64,000 bases of DNA from Larus michahellis (GCF_964199755.1 NC_133918.1:1736001-1800000); one strand, 5' to 3'; shown: positions 36,801-51,800, counted from the first letter of the stretch. Program-made: numbers and translations. Notes: generated by a model from the letters alone, not told the origin.

Positions 36801-39800
36801 GTACTTTCCTCCCCAAGTCAGCCACATCCCGTTGTACTGGCTGCTGTCAAACGGTGCAGAACCCCTGAATGCTGACTTCTGTTTTCGTTCTGTCTCCATT
36901 TCCCGTCTCTCTCCTTTGCCTCTAGCCTCAGCTTTTCATAAAGCAATTATCAAAACTGGGGAGGCGGTGGGAAGAGACAGACTGATGACGTAAGTTTTCT
37001 CTTCAGGTAAAAACGGATACGCTTCATTAGCAATAAATTATCTGTACAAATGTGGCCAAATGTTGTTGTGAAGCTGGGCTAACTAGCTTCCTTATACTGA
37101 AACCCCTTTAAATCAAGATAAAGGAAGACCAAAGCTGTTGTGATGAACCACTAACGCTCTGCTTTGCCCCCTGTGTTTGGTGTAGATTTCCAGAGAGCTC
37201 AGGAGCGCTTATTTCCACGTTAAATTCTTTTCAGACTGGCATCTCCGTTTCAGCTTTGTGGTCTTGGAATTCGAGAGAAGTTGATGGTGTAATAGCTGGA
37301 AGTTAGTGCCGCGTTTTCAGATGACACACAGTACCTTTTCATGAGTGGCAGAATCAGAAGGGCCTGCAGCCACCTCCACCATTATACTCTCCCCAGTCTA
37401 AAGAAAAAAGGGGAAAATTGTGAATCAGCACTTCGCGGCGCAGGTCTGGGATCATTTGAGAACACACAAAGAAACAGGTCCCTTCCAACCCAACACACTC
37501 TATGATTCTAAGTACTTTACTTACCTTTGTTAGAAAAGGTGTGATGAATACAAAGAATACATCATACACAAAAAGAACCATCAGGAGCAAGGTACAACCC
37601 TGAAGGAAGAGACAAGATGCTTGCTATTTTCAACTATGCATTAGTAAAAAGCAAAGAATTAATAATTAGCAACTTAAGACTATTCGAGGCAAAAGCTAAC
37701 AAGGACTAAAACAAGTCACCCACGTATTTTTCTTAATTCTGAAATATTTTAGATGGAGGAATTGGGTCTTGCATACACCATATAAAAGAAAGTATTCCTT
37801 AGACACAAAATTACATGTTAGTCCCTAAAATCCTTTATCATATAAAATCTGGAAATGGTGCTGTTTCCATTTGTTAGGAAACTTTTAAGAGTTCTGCATT
37901 TTCTCCGGAGGACGCTCGGCATAGCTTGAAACAGTACCCACGTTACTTGGCCAATCTGTACAGGGAAACAAATTTATAGGTGAAGATAATTTGAACCAGA
38001 GTTTGAAGAGCTGCCTAAGGGGCACCTAAATGACTAATACTGATTTTTATCTTAGGGTACTGAATAGGTTCTGGAAGATTTGAAAAAACACCAGAATGAG
38101 GCACCAATTGTGTGTCAAATCTGAAAAAAAAAAAAAAAACAAACCCAAAAAATAAAAAAAAAAACAAACAAAACCCAAAAAACCAAACCCCAAAGAACAC
38201 AAAACCAAAAAAAACCCCCAAGTGAGCATGGATAATTTACTAATAGTCAACACTCTGCAGAACTTAAAGTTACCAAACACCATGCCTGACAATCACGTGC
38301 CACTCATTGGTCTATATTATCCTCATCACACCACTCTTTTCCACAGTACACGAATGGAAATGCATTTCCAAGCCAAGGTACTCCGTTATATGTGGCTCCT
38401 CTGCTCAACTATATACGGGCAAACATCCTCTTTTCACATCTGTTTAAACTTGCATACCTTAAATGTAGGCAGTCGAATTGTTTTCAACATGTAAAGACAG
38501 AAGGCGATTCCTAAAGCATCTTGCAGAACCCAGGCCCACCTGAAGAGAGAGAGTAACATTTTGCCCGGAACAGTAGGAAATCCAGAGCCTTGTCCTCACT
38601 GAGGACCTGCCTGGGACAAAAAACTTTATTAAAAAAGTATTTGCTGGAAATCACCATTGCTGTCAGCACGGATTTGCAAATGGGAAGTTGTGCTCGATCA
38701 ACCCCATAACATTCTACAGCCAAATGGCTGGTTTGGCAGCTGGGGGAGGAGCAGCGGGGAGACCGTGTCTCCAGACCTCACTAAAGCTTTCCACTGAGAA
38801 TCTCCCATGAGATCCTCACGGAGAAACTGATGAAGTAAGTATAGGCTGGATGAGCAGACAGTGAGGTGGACTGGAAACCGGCTGAAGGAGGTCAGTGGGT
38901 ACCAAAATAGGAAGTGCTGGGGTCCTTTGGCCTGCGGATATGTGTACACCCTTGTGTGCTGCGGGCAGCCTACAGCTGGGCCTGTTGCTCGATTGTTTTT
39001 TGCAAGGGAGGTATAGAAGTACCAAGGCTCTTTGCTTTCCTCTCAATTGCGAGGATTGTAGAGAAGTAGGATTTGAGATACAAAACACTAAGGTTTCCCT
39101 AAAATTGCTAAGGTCTAGATGCAGATGAGAGCATTCTGTTGTGATCAATACCCGAGCACTTGCTGATGGGGCTTTGTGCACTCAGCTTTGAGGCAGAAAA
39201 CGGCCTCCCTAGTCCTAAATATCCCAGGTTGGAATAGCTCTATAGTAGAATCATAGAATCATTTAGGTTGGAAAAGACCCTGGGGATCATCGAGTCCAAC
39301 CATCATCTCCACTCTACAAAGTTCTCCTTTACACCATATGCCTCGACACCACATTGAAACGAGTCTTAAACACATTCAGGGATGGTGACTCCACCACTTC
39401 CCTGGGCAGCCTATTCCAGTGTCTGACCACTCTTTCTGGGAAGAATTTTTTCCTTATGTCCAGCCTAAACCTCCCCTGCTGCAGCTTGAACCCATTCCCT
39501 CTTGTTCTATCACTAATGACTTGTGAGAAGAGACCAGCACCAACCTCTCTACAATGGCCTTTCAAGTAGTTGTAGAGAGCGATGAGGTCTCCCCTCAGCC
39601 TCCTCTTCCTCAAACTAAACAGTCCCAGCTCCTTCAATCGCTCCTCATCAGATTTATTCTCCAGGCCCTTCACCAGCTTCGTTGCCCTCCTCTGCCTCAC
39701 TCCAGCACCTCGAGATCTCTCTCGTATTGAGGTGCCCAGAACTGGACACAATACTCAAGGGGTGGCCTCACCAGTGCTGAGCACAGGGGGACAATCACCT

Positions 39801-42800
39801 CCCTACTTCTGCTGGTCACACTATTTCTAATACAAGCCAGGATGGCATTGGCCCTCTTGGCCACCTGGGCACACTGCTGGCTCGTGTTCAGCCGCGTGTC
39901 AATTAGAGCCCCCAGGTCCTTTTCTGCCAGGCAGCTCTCCAGCCACACTGCCCCCAGCCTGTTGCGCTGCATGGGGTTGTTGTGGCCCAAGTGCAGGACC
40001 CGGCACTTGGCCTTGTTGAAGCTCATACCGTTAGCATTGGCCCATCGGTCCAATCTATCCAAGTCTCTCTGTAGAGCCTCCCCATCCTCATGTAGATCAA
40101 CACTCCCGCTTAGCTTCGTGTCATCTGCAAACTTACTGACGACACACTCTGTGTCCTTATCAAGGTCATCAATAAAGATGTTAAACAGAAATGGTCCCAA
40201 CAAATACTTCTGTACTCAGTCTGACACTTGCTTCTCTAAAAGACGTTTCAGAGTTGATGCTTCCTGGATTTATGAGTTCTGTCAGTGAACGATCCACAGC
40301 CATAACACAGAAGATGGACCCCACAAAGGCAATGACAGGCATTCAAGGCACAAGTGAGACATCTTTGGTACCACCAGCAGAAACACAAGCCAGCATGTCA
40401 GTCCCAACACAGAATCCCTGACAGAGGGACCGAGAAGATGAACACACCATGTATATATGGGGAAACTGGGAAAAAAAAAAAACCAACTGCCACGCAACAA
40501 AAAAAAACAACCCAGGAACAAAAAACTGTAACAGAAGCAGTAAGAACACGCTCTAATTAGGTACCACAGCAATACTGGGCACAGAGAATTATTTACTCAT
40601 ATCGGACAGTCGAGAGAAACTAAAGATCTTACAATATTCACAGCTCATTCTCTCTGAGCAAATGCGCACGCAGACCATCACCTGAAGGAATAAGTTAGCC
40701 AACTTGTGTCCAGCTTTCCATACCACTTCCAAAAAATTGTCTTAAGTCAAAGAGATCAGAACACGGACGGGGACTCAGAGAAATTCCAGCTTAACAAGAG
40801 ATAGTTTTCCGAAACTTAAACCAACAAGACAAAGATGAAGTACTTGAGGAACAACTAAGAATTTCTGCCCAAGTCTCTAGTTTCTTTCCTGTCACTCCTA
40901 AATTCGGGATAAGTTTAGGCTTCTACAGCTGTCAGTTACTTGTACTATAAAGCATAATACAATTTCTAGCAGAGAAACTAAAATAAACACTTACTGATCT
41001 TCGTTTCTGAAGACTCCCCAGACTACACTGACAGAGATACAAAATACCGCCAACAGCAACATCCGGACCTGCGGACGCTTGTGAAAATAAGGCAAGTTGT
41101 TGTCTGGAATTCTGAAAATGAAAGACACCAAAGCTACAGTTGTCTATGTAGTTACGCTCCTCCTTTATAAACATTTTGAAGTACGAAACCACCTTGTAAA
41201 TCCCACACCGACCCAACATTCTAAAAAATTAATTGTGCCTATTAAAAATTAACAGTTGCCACATACCTACACTTTCCCACGGGGAATCTTCTCACAAAGG
41301 GAGACAGACAACTGTAAAGACCAATTGAGGCTGCCAGGCAGAATATTCCTATGATAACATAGACTGAGAAAGAAAAAGTAGTAAGTCCAAGTAGTCAAAA
41401 AAGCCTGAATGAGAAAAAAGGCTTACATTTCACCAGCAAAAGTTAAATTCAGAGACTTCAAATGATTGTTGATTAGATTTATGCTCTTCAAGTATCTAAT
41501 TCTAGCTCATTTTACTCAGGTGTACTTTATGCAGTGGATACTTCAACAAATCAAAACCTCTGTGCTAATATTCTTAAAGTAAGTCATCAAATCATAAGCC
41601 TAAAAGGCAACTTCTGGTGAAGTGTTTATCTTCTCATTATGAGTATATGTGAGCATTATACTCTTAAAATCGCTCAGGAGCGAAATGAATTAATATAGAT
41701 GGGTGCATCTTTCCTAACTTCCTCAGAAACATGAGGATGGAAGCTCCAGTGCATTAGGCTCTTGTTCTTTTGTCAACCAATTTGGTAAGGGATCAGTAGA
41801 AACTTATCTTTATAAAATGATCCTGGATCCTATAACTTAACTTCAAATCGAAGACAGACAAGTATAGGTTCAAGAACACTTCTGACAAAAATAAGAAGTG
41901 GAAGACATTAAGTCTGTATCTACTTAATAGGCTTTAACATTTGAAAGAAGCTCTATGATTGCCTAATCCAACCTCACTAAAAGCGGGTTTTCTTACAGGT
42001 TTTTAAATCATATTGCGATGAAGAAACATGGCACAAGACAGCAATTTCATAATTATTTTCACAGTAAAAATGTCCTTTAAATGATGGCAGCCTTGTGATA
42101 TTGAAGATGCATCAATACAAACACAACTTTAAGAGTACCTAAGTGGTCATAGAAGAAATAAAGGAGGACCAGCATGGAGCAGCACATCACTACAAATACA
42201 CAGATCATTATTGGAGTCACATCAACTGTTTCATCATCGTGTTTCTCTGCCCCATCATCACGTTTGTGCTTCATGTACCGCCTGAAAGAGTAACACGGCT
42301 ATAATCAGTCCATTCCTTCCGCAACAAAATACAAGAGGGCACTGAATCTTCAGCGAGAACTACATGGGGTGGGAAAACATGACACGACATCAACGCCTGC
42401 ACTGATTTCCACTCAAGTCAGTGGAACTCCGCGATTTTACATGGATGTATGGACATCAGATAGAACACAATGCATAAAACAGTAATCACTGCATTAGTTT
42501 ATCATGAGTACTATTTTTCATTCACTAAGAACTCAGAATCCTGAATATTACCACCGAATGATTTGCTGACTTCAGCAGAAATCCTAAAGTCAGGTTGTGT
42601 ATATGAAGTAAATCTTAGAATGAAGCGTGGCACAGATGATCTCCTCCCCTCAACTCCACTTACTGGCAAAAAGCAACCATAAAATTTCAATGAAAGATTC
42701 ATAATAAACATGGTATATGTTAGCCATCTGATCAGTTTGTTTGGCACTGTACTAGTAAAACCAATTTTTTTTATTTTATTAATTTTTATTTTTTTTTTTT

Positions 42801-45800
42801 TTACAAAAGATTTTTATGGCAAATTTTCGCAAAAGCCCAAGTAGGAAGCCCCTTACTATCCCATTTTCCTTCTGAGCTTTTCAAATGTTTGGCTTTTTTC
42901 ACAAGGCAAAATACTAAAAGACTCTACATGCAAGTTACACTCTAATAGTTTCAGGCAACGACAAAGCCAATACAAGGCTCACGGCCTTTCCAGTGTCACA
43001 TCAACATTTTCCCATTCTGCTTACACAAGTCTCCAAACCTCATTAGCAGAGCTACCAGGTGACCTTTAGATAAATACCATGGTTTCTTTTTTTTTTTTAA
43101 TGTGAAAAATACAAGAAAACTGACATACTACATTCCGGTTACTCACTTTTTCACATCTCTGCTTCCTGCCCAGTAGCCTCCAATTGCAACAGTCCCCACA
43201 GCCATGACAAATATAATCACCATGTTATAGTCCAGCACCGGCTCGTTTGGTGCGTACATGGCCCCTTTCACTGAGCTGCCGAAACTCTGTGGAGGTAAGT
43301 ACGAGTTAGGGAGAACTTCCAAAAAGCTACCTTAGCAAAGGTCGTTATTTAGTTTCCACTAAACCTCAGAATCAAGCTTCATCATAAATACTTAAGAGCA
43401 ATCTAGTGGCTCTACTGTTAGTGATATTTATCTCCAGCACCAGCTCCATTTTATTCTGAAGATGAGAAATTCTTGGCACAGGAGGTGGCAGGGCTCATTG
43501 AGCAAGCTTTAAACTAGACTTGAAGGGGGAAAGGGATGAAACCAGGCTCTTCAGAAGGAAGCCTGGGGGTGGCGTGCCTGTGGGACGGGATGCTAGTGAG
43601 GTCCCTTGCTCTGCTGACTCAGTGAAGGCAGGGGACGGAGATCCATGCAGCAGCAGAGACACGAGGGTCATTAATGGGTTAGAAACTATGGCTGGGAATG
43701 GACAGGTAGGAGTTAAGACTTCTCCCAGCAAAAAGGCAGCAGGACCAGGAGCCCAACTGAAGTGCTCCTACACTAATGCCTGCAACATGGGCAAGGGCAA
43801 CAAACAGGAGGAGCTGGAAGCCATGGTACAGCAGAAAAACTATGATGTAGTTGCCATCACAGAAACGTGGTGGGATGACTTCCATGACTGGAGTGCTTGC
43901 ATTAGATGGCTACAAACTCTTCATAAGGGACAGGCAAGGAAGGAGAGGAGGTGGGGTGGCTCTGTGTGTTGGGGAGCGTTATGAATGTCAAGAACTTAAT
44001 GATGGTGACAATAGGGTTTAGTGTTTATGGGTAAGAATCAGGGGGAGGACCAAAGCAAGCAGACGTCATGGTGGGAGTCTGTTATAGACCACCCAACCAG
44101 GATGTAGAGGTAGATGAAATATTCTACAAGCAGCTGGGAGAACTCTCAAGATCACTTGCCCTTGTCCTGGTGGGAGACTTCAACCTACCAGATATCAGCT
44201 GGGAATACAACAGAGCTGAGAGGGAACAGCCCAGGAGGTTCCTGGAGTGTGTTGGGGATAACTTCCTAACACAGCTGGCGAGGGAGCGACTAGGGAAGGA
44301 GCCCTGCTGGATCTGTTGTTTGTAAACAGGGAAGGACTTCTGGGGGATGTGACAGCTGGAGGCAGTTTTGGGCATAGTGATCAGGAAATGATAAGAGTTT
44401 TCGATTCTTAGAGAAGGAGGGGGGTCAGCAGAACTGCCACCATGGACTTCTGGAGGGCAGACTTTGGTCTTTTCAGGAGCCTGTTTGACAGAGTCCCTTG
44501 GGAGGCAGTCCTGAAGAGCAAAGGTGTCCAGGAAGGCAGGACAGTTTTCATGAAGGAAGTCTTAAAGGCGCAGGAGAAGGCCGTCACCATGTGCCAAAAA
44601 ACAAGCTGTCAGGGAAAAACACCAGCCTGGCTGAAAAGAGAGATATGGTTACAACTCAGGGACAAAAGGAGAGTTTATGGCCTTTGGAAGAAGGGGCAGA
44701 CCACTCAGGAAGACTATAAAGCTGTTGTAAGGCTATGTAGGGAGAAAACTAGAAGGGCCAAAGCCCAACTAGAACTTAACCTGGCTTTGGATGTTAAGAA
44801 CAATTAAAAAAGTTTCTATAAATACATTAGTAATAAGAGGAGGACTAAGGAGAATCTCCATCCTTTATCAGATGAAGGTGGTAAGATAGTGACAAAGGAT
44901 AAGGAGAAGGCTGAGGTACTTAATGCCTTCTTTGCCTCAGTCTTCAGCGGTAGACTCAGTTGTTCCCTGAGTACCCAGCCCCCTGAGCTAGTAGATAGGG
45001 GCGGGGAGCAGAATGAAGCCCTTGTAATCCAAAGAGAGATGGTGAAGGACCTGCTCCAACACCTGGACATACACAAGACTATGGGGTCAGATGGGATCCA
45101 CCCAAGGGTACTGAGGGAGCTGGCAGAAGTGCTCACCGAGGCACTTTCCATCATTCACCAGCAGTCCTGGCAAACCAGGGGGCTCCCAGTTGACTGGCGT
45201 CTAGCAAATATGATGCTCATACCCAAGAAGGGGCGGAAGGATGATCCGGGGAACTACAGACCTCTCAGTCTGACCTTGGTGCCTGGGAAGGTCATGGAAC
45301 AGATCATCCTGAATGCCGTTATGCGGCATGTGAAGGACAACCAGGGGATCAGGCCCAGTCAGGGCTTGGTATTGGGGCCAGTTCTCTTTAATATCTTTAT
45401 CAATGACCTGGACCAGGGGATTGAGTGCACCGTCAGTAAGTTTGCAGATGACACCGAGTTAGGTGGGAATGTTGATCTGCTGGAGGGTAGGAAGGCTCTA
45501 CAGAGGGATCGGGACAGGCTGGACCGATGCGCTGAGGCCAAAGGTGTGAGGTTCAACAAGGCCAAGTGCCGGATCCTGCCCTTGGGTCACACCAACCCCA
45601 TGAGCGCTCCAGGCTGGGGGCAGAGTGGCTGGAGAGCTGCTGGCAGAAAAGGACCTGGGGGCGTTGGTCGACAGCTGTGTGAATATGAGCCAGCAGTGTG
45701 CCCAGGTGGCCAAGGAGGCCAACAGCATCCTGGCCTGTGTCAGGAACGGTGTGGCCAGCCGGACTGGGGCAGTGACCATCCCCTGTACTGGACACTGGTG

Positions 45801-48800
45801 AGGCCCCACCTCAAGGGCTGTGTCCAGTTTTGGCCCCTCGCTACAGGAGGGACATTGAGGTGCTGGAGTGTGTCCAGAGACGGGCAACGGAGCTGGTGAG
45901 GGGTCTGGAGCACAAGTGCTGTGAGGAGCGGCTGAGGGAGCTGGGGGGGTTCAGCCTGGAGAAGAGGAGGCTGAGGGGAGCCTTCTCGCTCTCTGCAACT
46001 CCCTGAAAGGAGGGGGCAGCCGGGGGGGGTGTGTGTGTGTGTGTGTCTGTCTCTTCTCCCAAGTAACAAGCGATAGAACAAGAGGAAACAGCCTCAAGTT
46101 GTGCCAGGGGAGGTTTAGGGTAGATATTAGGAAAAATTTCCTCACTGAAAGGGTTATCAAGCATTGGAACAGGCTGCCCAGTGCAATGGTTGAGGCACCA
46201 TCCCTGGAGGGATTGAAAAGACAGGTAGACGTAGTGCTTAGCAATATGGTTTAGTGATGGCTTTCGTCAGAGTTAGGTTGATGGTTGGACTCGATGACCT
46301 GAAAGGTCCCTTCCAACCTGGGCAATTCTATGATTCTAATAACCTCCAAAGAGGACTGCATTTTTTTTCCAAAATGTAATAATGTAATCTTCATGAGTAC
46401 AACTCTCTATAGATTCAAAGCTTTTAAGATGGACTTCAAATACTGTTGAGCAGTGACTCATTTAAATTTGATAATATAAATCCAAGCGTTTGATATCAAG
46501 TTTACCTTGCCAATATCTAACATATCAGTATAGCTGAGCAGAGCCACAGGAATATCAATCTCTTCATATTGACTCCGGTTACCCCCAGGAGGAACCTGAA
46601 AGACAGTTAAGACCAGGTAAGAATATATTCATTTCTGCAAATAACTGAAGTAGTATTTTGGAAAATATTCTAGAAAGGAACACAATAACAGCAAAATCTC
46701 AAAGTCAAAATGTATGCCCACTTCCAATAAAACGTAAGTCATTAAAGACTGTAACAGCAAAATGCAGCAACCAAACTTCAAGCAGTATCTTTTGCACATC
46801 AGGGTCATGGTTTTATGACTGATGTGTGCCTCTAGTATTGACTACAGTATTCAAAACTACTAATTTTACAACACATACACTAGTGATGCTCCAGCTGAAT
46901 CTAAAGTACCAGATTCACCATGCTCTAGATCTCACCGAACGTAGTTGTATGAGTCAAGAAAACAACCTCCTCCTTTGATTCCAGTATTTTATATGACATA
47001 AGGACAATTCTGAGCCCTGTATATATACACATATTACTAAAAGAGGAGCATCGAGTACCAGCAACGAGCACCAAAGACAAGACAATATTTAAAATCAGAG
47101 GAGTAACAGCAATATAGAAAGACAGAAGGAGACTTACCAGTCTCTCTCTACTAACAATCAGCAGCCCACGAGCTCCATTTATTTGAGCAAGCCTCACTTT
47201 CTCATAGAAGGTGCAATTCCCTCGCATCACCATGGGGATTTGATTATTAAATCCCCCATCGGGTACATCCGAAGGAGAACACAAAACGGATGCTGTCTGA
47301 TCCTGCAGTTGCAAGAGTGACTGAAGAGAAAGAAATTAGTTAAATACCTATATATAAAATGAAATTATAAAGAGTCAAGAGCAGAAACCACAGAGTTTCT
47401 AAAGGGTAATTCAGAACTTTCAAGTAATAGAGTGATCGAGTATTCTCGGAAAAACTTGAAAGCTGAAACAGTGCTGCCCTCTCTATTACGTAGGGTGCTG
47501 CTTTGCTTCACCTCATCGTACAGAATTCTGCTGGTAATAAAATTTGTGTTATGATCTGAACCTGCATTTTGTTTTCTTCAGCACTGCTGCTGTTCTGATG
47601 CACGCAGGATACAGGAGGAGCAGAGCAAAGTGTTACAATTGCTAGGTTGGCACAGAGCGGCAGACTGAGATGATGTATAGTTTGAACAACTAGAAATACA
47701 AACACAGGCAGGGGTATAGTAAAAAAGCATAGGCAACAAAAATAAACTTCCAATTTGAAACCAATCGTATGCAGTTAGCTGAGATTTTGGATCCTAAGCA
47801 CGTGGATACTGGATTCTAAGCTGCTCCTCTCACTGCTTGTGATTCAGAGATGTTGCAGGCCTGCCCCAATTCCTTAGTTTTGGCCCTCCTCAGACCCAAA
47901 GACACCTACTCTGGTATGTTTACAGCCCAAACACAATTCAAGGTTTTAGAAATAACACCGGCACAAATTGTTCCTTGCAAAACCTGAACAACAAGAAGCA
48001 TCTTTGCCCAGTTCTATTTTTAAGTCACCCAAAAAATGCAATTGTCTACCAAATAACTGACTGTTGGTGCGAGCTGTGCTGACAGAAGCAGCTCACAGCC
48101 CCACTCTTGCTAGGAGTTGAGCTGTTACATTTCAGAAGTGTCAGGGTAAAGTTTTAACCTGAAAAGCTGACACGTATAAAGCTTCGCATTAGAAATCCAC
48201 AGCTACGTGATACAATACCAAATAATTGTATAACCGACTCTACTGTTTTAGGAGGCAAAGGTAAGGGTCAAGCTGTCAGTAGCTCCAAGCTTATTCAGAA
48301 AACTGCAGTCTCCAACCTGGCTCCTACTTCAGAGACAGTAAAATGTCTCTACACACACTTCCTGGTTGTCCAGGTTTCAGGAAAGCTTACCAGCTCTGCC
48401 AGAGCGTCACCCAAACGCAGAGTGAGCTCAGGTTGGTGCACTGCATCACCTCAGTTAATAAATTGTATTGCTGCAGTACTGGAGGCAAGGAGAAGGAGGA
48501 ATAATATGAAAGAAGGGAAAGGTGCTCAACTGGTAGATTAAGGAATACAATGAATAAAATGAGCAGAGCATCAGTCAACTACTTCACATCTTCCCCAATT
48601 AGTAGCTCATTCAAAGTGTATTTGCTGATTTCACCATTCAGGGACAGTAACTTTTTCTCACAGAATAGAGTGAAGAATTGACTCAACAGTCAGCTCAAAA
48701 GGCTTTGGATAATGCAGCAAAAGCTCGGATCAAACCAGGACAGCTCGACACTGTGACTGCTTATTCCTACGCTTGACAGAACTAGGAACCACTGAGAAAG

Positions 48801-51800
48801 CACTACAGATCACAGCTCAAGGCCATGTGGTATCTTGTTGTATCATTCTGACACACAAGAACTCCTTGCCAACCACAGGTAACTGCCGTTTTAATTTAAT
48901 TGATCATGCTGTGCAAAAAGGAAGCTTTTCATTTTGAAACAGAAATAGTAATTACCTCTGCACGCTGCTTGGAAAAAGAACATTGCCATCATTGCCTAGC
49001 ACTAGCTGGGATGATCTTAACAGATAAAAATATTTACTAAGTAGAGCAAACAAAGCAGTTGCTTAAAATTCTTCTAATCCAGGTTAGAAATTATAAGTTT
49101 CCCTGTAACAAAGGCATTTTTGAATACATTGCTCTGTCTTTGCTTGACTAGGTACTTACAGCTTTACCCAGATCGTGTGGCAAATGGGCCCACTGAGAGT
49201 TGAAGAGGATGCAGTAGTCTTTTCCTTTGCTGCTCCCCTTCTCTGAAAGGACGTGTACCATCCCATACTCGCAGTACACCTGAAAACACAACAAAAATTT
49301 CACTACAAGAGTTTCAGGTCACATGAAATATCAGAAGTGATGGGTATAACTTGCTGTTGACTTGCCTGCTTTGTATTTTAAAGAAGAACAAAAGAGTCTA
49401 CAAAGTTTCAGTATCTGCGCAGGGCGTACAGTGGAATTTGTTATTATTTCAATCATACTTCAAACAAAGAATTCAGATACATTAGGCAGATTCCCTCCTA
49501 CGCAGCAACTAGTCAAAGAATCAACTGAAACCTCATTGAATGTTACTGAATGTGTTTAACAAAACAACAAAAAACCAAAAACCCGAGCAACCAACCCCAA
49601 ACAACACAGCTAGAATGGTGCGTACATGTATATAACCAGAGCAATAGAAAGAAGCTGCATTACTCCAGAACAGATAACAGAGCCAGAATAAGAGGCCTGG
49701 TCCCTACCAACTCCTCCAAGTACAGCCTGAAGTAACGATCAATTCCAGATTCACACCTCTCCGAAACTCAGCCTTAAGCACCTTTGCTGTAGGTCTGACA
49801 AGACCCCACAGCATCATTGGCTCTCTTTTTTATGTCCTAAGTAGCACGTGCAGATTCTCAAGACCACATACGGCATATACTCTTCCCTGCTTCAGTGACC
49901 AGCAGTCACTGCTGTCAAAACTCCAACAACACTTGGTACAAGAAGTGAATATTACATATCTAAGAGTTATAATTACAGGACTGTAATGGGTCTGGCTGGG
50001 ATGGAGTTGATTTTCTTCATAGTAGCTGATACGGTGCTGCGTTTTAGACCTGTGACCAAAACAATGCTGATAACAAACTAATGTTTTAGCTGTTGCTGAA
50101 CAGCGTTTGCATGGTGTCAAGGCCTTCTCTGTTTCTCACTCTGCCCCCCTCAGTGAGTGCGCTGGAAGCTGGGAGGGGACACCATCAGTCAGATGACTAA
50201 ACAAGGAGATACTCCATGCCATATAACATCATACTTGGCAATATAAAGTGAAAAGAGGGGTTTTTTTTAAGGAGGTTAACCACCTTTTGCTCAGGAACTG
50301 GCTGGGAATCAGTCTACTTGTAGGAGGTGGTAAGCAATTGCCTTTGTATCACTCATTTTGTTTTCTTTCTTCTTCTATTTCTCCTTTGCTTATTAAACAA
50401 TTTTTATCCCAACCCAGAAGTTTTCTGGCTTTTACTCTTCCTTTCTTCTTCCCTCAATGAAGGTGGGAGGACAGGTGAGCGAGCAGCTGTGTAGTGCTTA
50501 CCTGCCTACCAGGGTTAACCCACAACAAGGTCAGAGAGGCAGAACATGACAGCTTCACTCCAGTTGTTTTTAGATAAAATCCCTTCCTTAACTTGAATAA
50601 TGAGCTTTGGCCACATTTAACTTGATGCTCAGCCTCTGGAACAGAGCTGAGTTGCAGTGGAAGGACCATCTGAACTCTACACCCAAGTCCAGCGCAGGCT
50701 GCAGTCCTGAGCTGAAGAACTGGGAACGCTGCCCTCAAAGCCGTGGGTGCACCTCACTCACGGTGAGCTGCAGGCTGGGTTCAAACAGAACAACCCGGCC
50801 TACCTCTCTTTACTCAAAGCTCTCTTAAAACGGTTACTAATTCCTCAAAGCTTCAAGAGGTTAAAAAAAAAATAAATAAAAAGACTCCATGCAAAGCCTG
50901 AGTCTTCCCCTAATCAAGGCATGCTTGTGGTACAAGTTATTCCCAGTTGATACGCAGCCTGGCTTCAGGTTGGAGCTACATCAGCCTTTACTGCAGCTGC
51001 CTCCACACCGCGAGCAGCCCAGGGTAGCACGAATAATCCGAGTTGGCTTAATCACAGAAATGTCACAATTCTCCTGAAGAACTCCAGGAAACTGAAGTAA
51101 CAGAACCCAGATCCTGTAGGAATTTGGAGAAAGAGAACAAGGACTAAAGACTATAAAAAGACGATGCCAAGAGCAAACGCAAGTTATATCTGTACAAGCT
51201 ATTATATAGTCAGGAAAAAATTGACCACACATTAAAGGTAGCATTCTCAAAAGACTGTTTTAGCCCAGTGATTTGGGAATCCAGTGTTTAGGAATACCAA
51301 ACATTGTTAATGTAACTAGATTCTTCCGATTATAGTTTCTGTATTCCAAGACCATTTGCTTCCTATTGTAAGGGGAAGTTTCTCCATTTTATTGGCATTG
51401 TAATTGAAAATAGTCCTTATTAGTACTAAACAAATTTCAAAGTGCTAAATATATATATATATAAAAAATAAAAATTTGAAACATGTACAAGAACCGACCT
51501 GGCTCTCACCTTAACTAGTCACACATTTTGTTTCTGGTGAAACACTAACCATTCATTAGTGACCTCATGGCACAGGATGAGCAGAGACCATCAGTTTACC
51601 ACTGCCACCAGGTTCAGGAAAAAAAAAAAAAATCTCCAAAAAACCCCCCCAAACAAAAAAAACCCTCTCTGTCTTATCTTTCTACCATCACCCTTCATGT
51701 CCTACTGTCCTCTACCCACAGATCCAACTCCTCCCTTCCCAATTTCAGTGCCTCTTCCTCCTGTCCAGCGCTCTTAAATGAAACTGGTCATTGCCTGAAA

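Larger units (their letters stand above)
43473..46339 (+). mobile_element. Longest CR1 LINE copy, endonuclease plus internally deleted RT
   Basis: From about CTTGGCACAGGAGGTGGCAG to CAATTCTATGATTCTAATA. It lies in SPPL2B intron 4, antisense to the gene. It carries 5' leader-like sequence, endonuclease, RT and the 3' region. About 2.9 kb, versus about 4.5 kb known for full CR1; 5'-shortened and with an internal RT deletion near 45360. Confidence 0.92.

Noticed and set aside
38015-38292. F-rich hydrophobic ORFs resembling a membrane protein
   Set aside because: Antisense of the A/C-rich simple tract.
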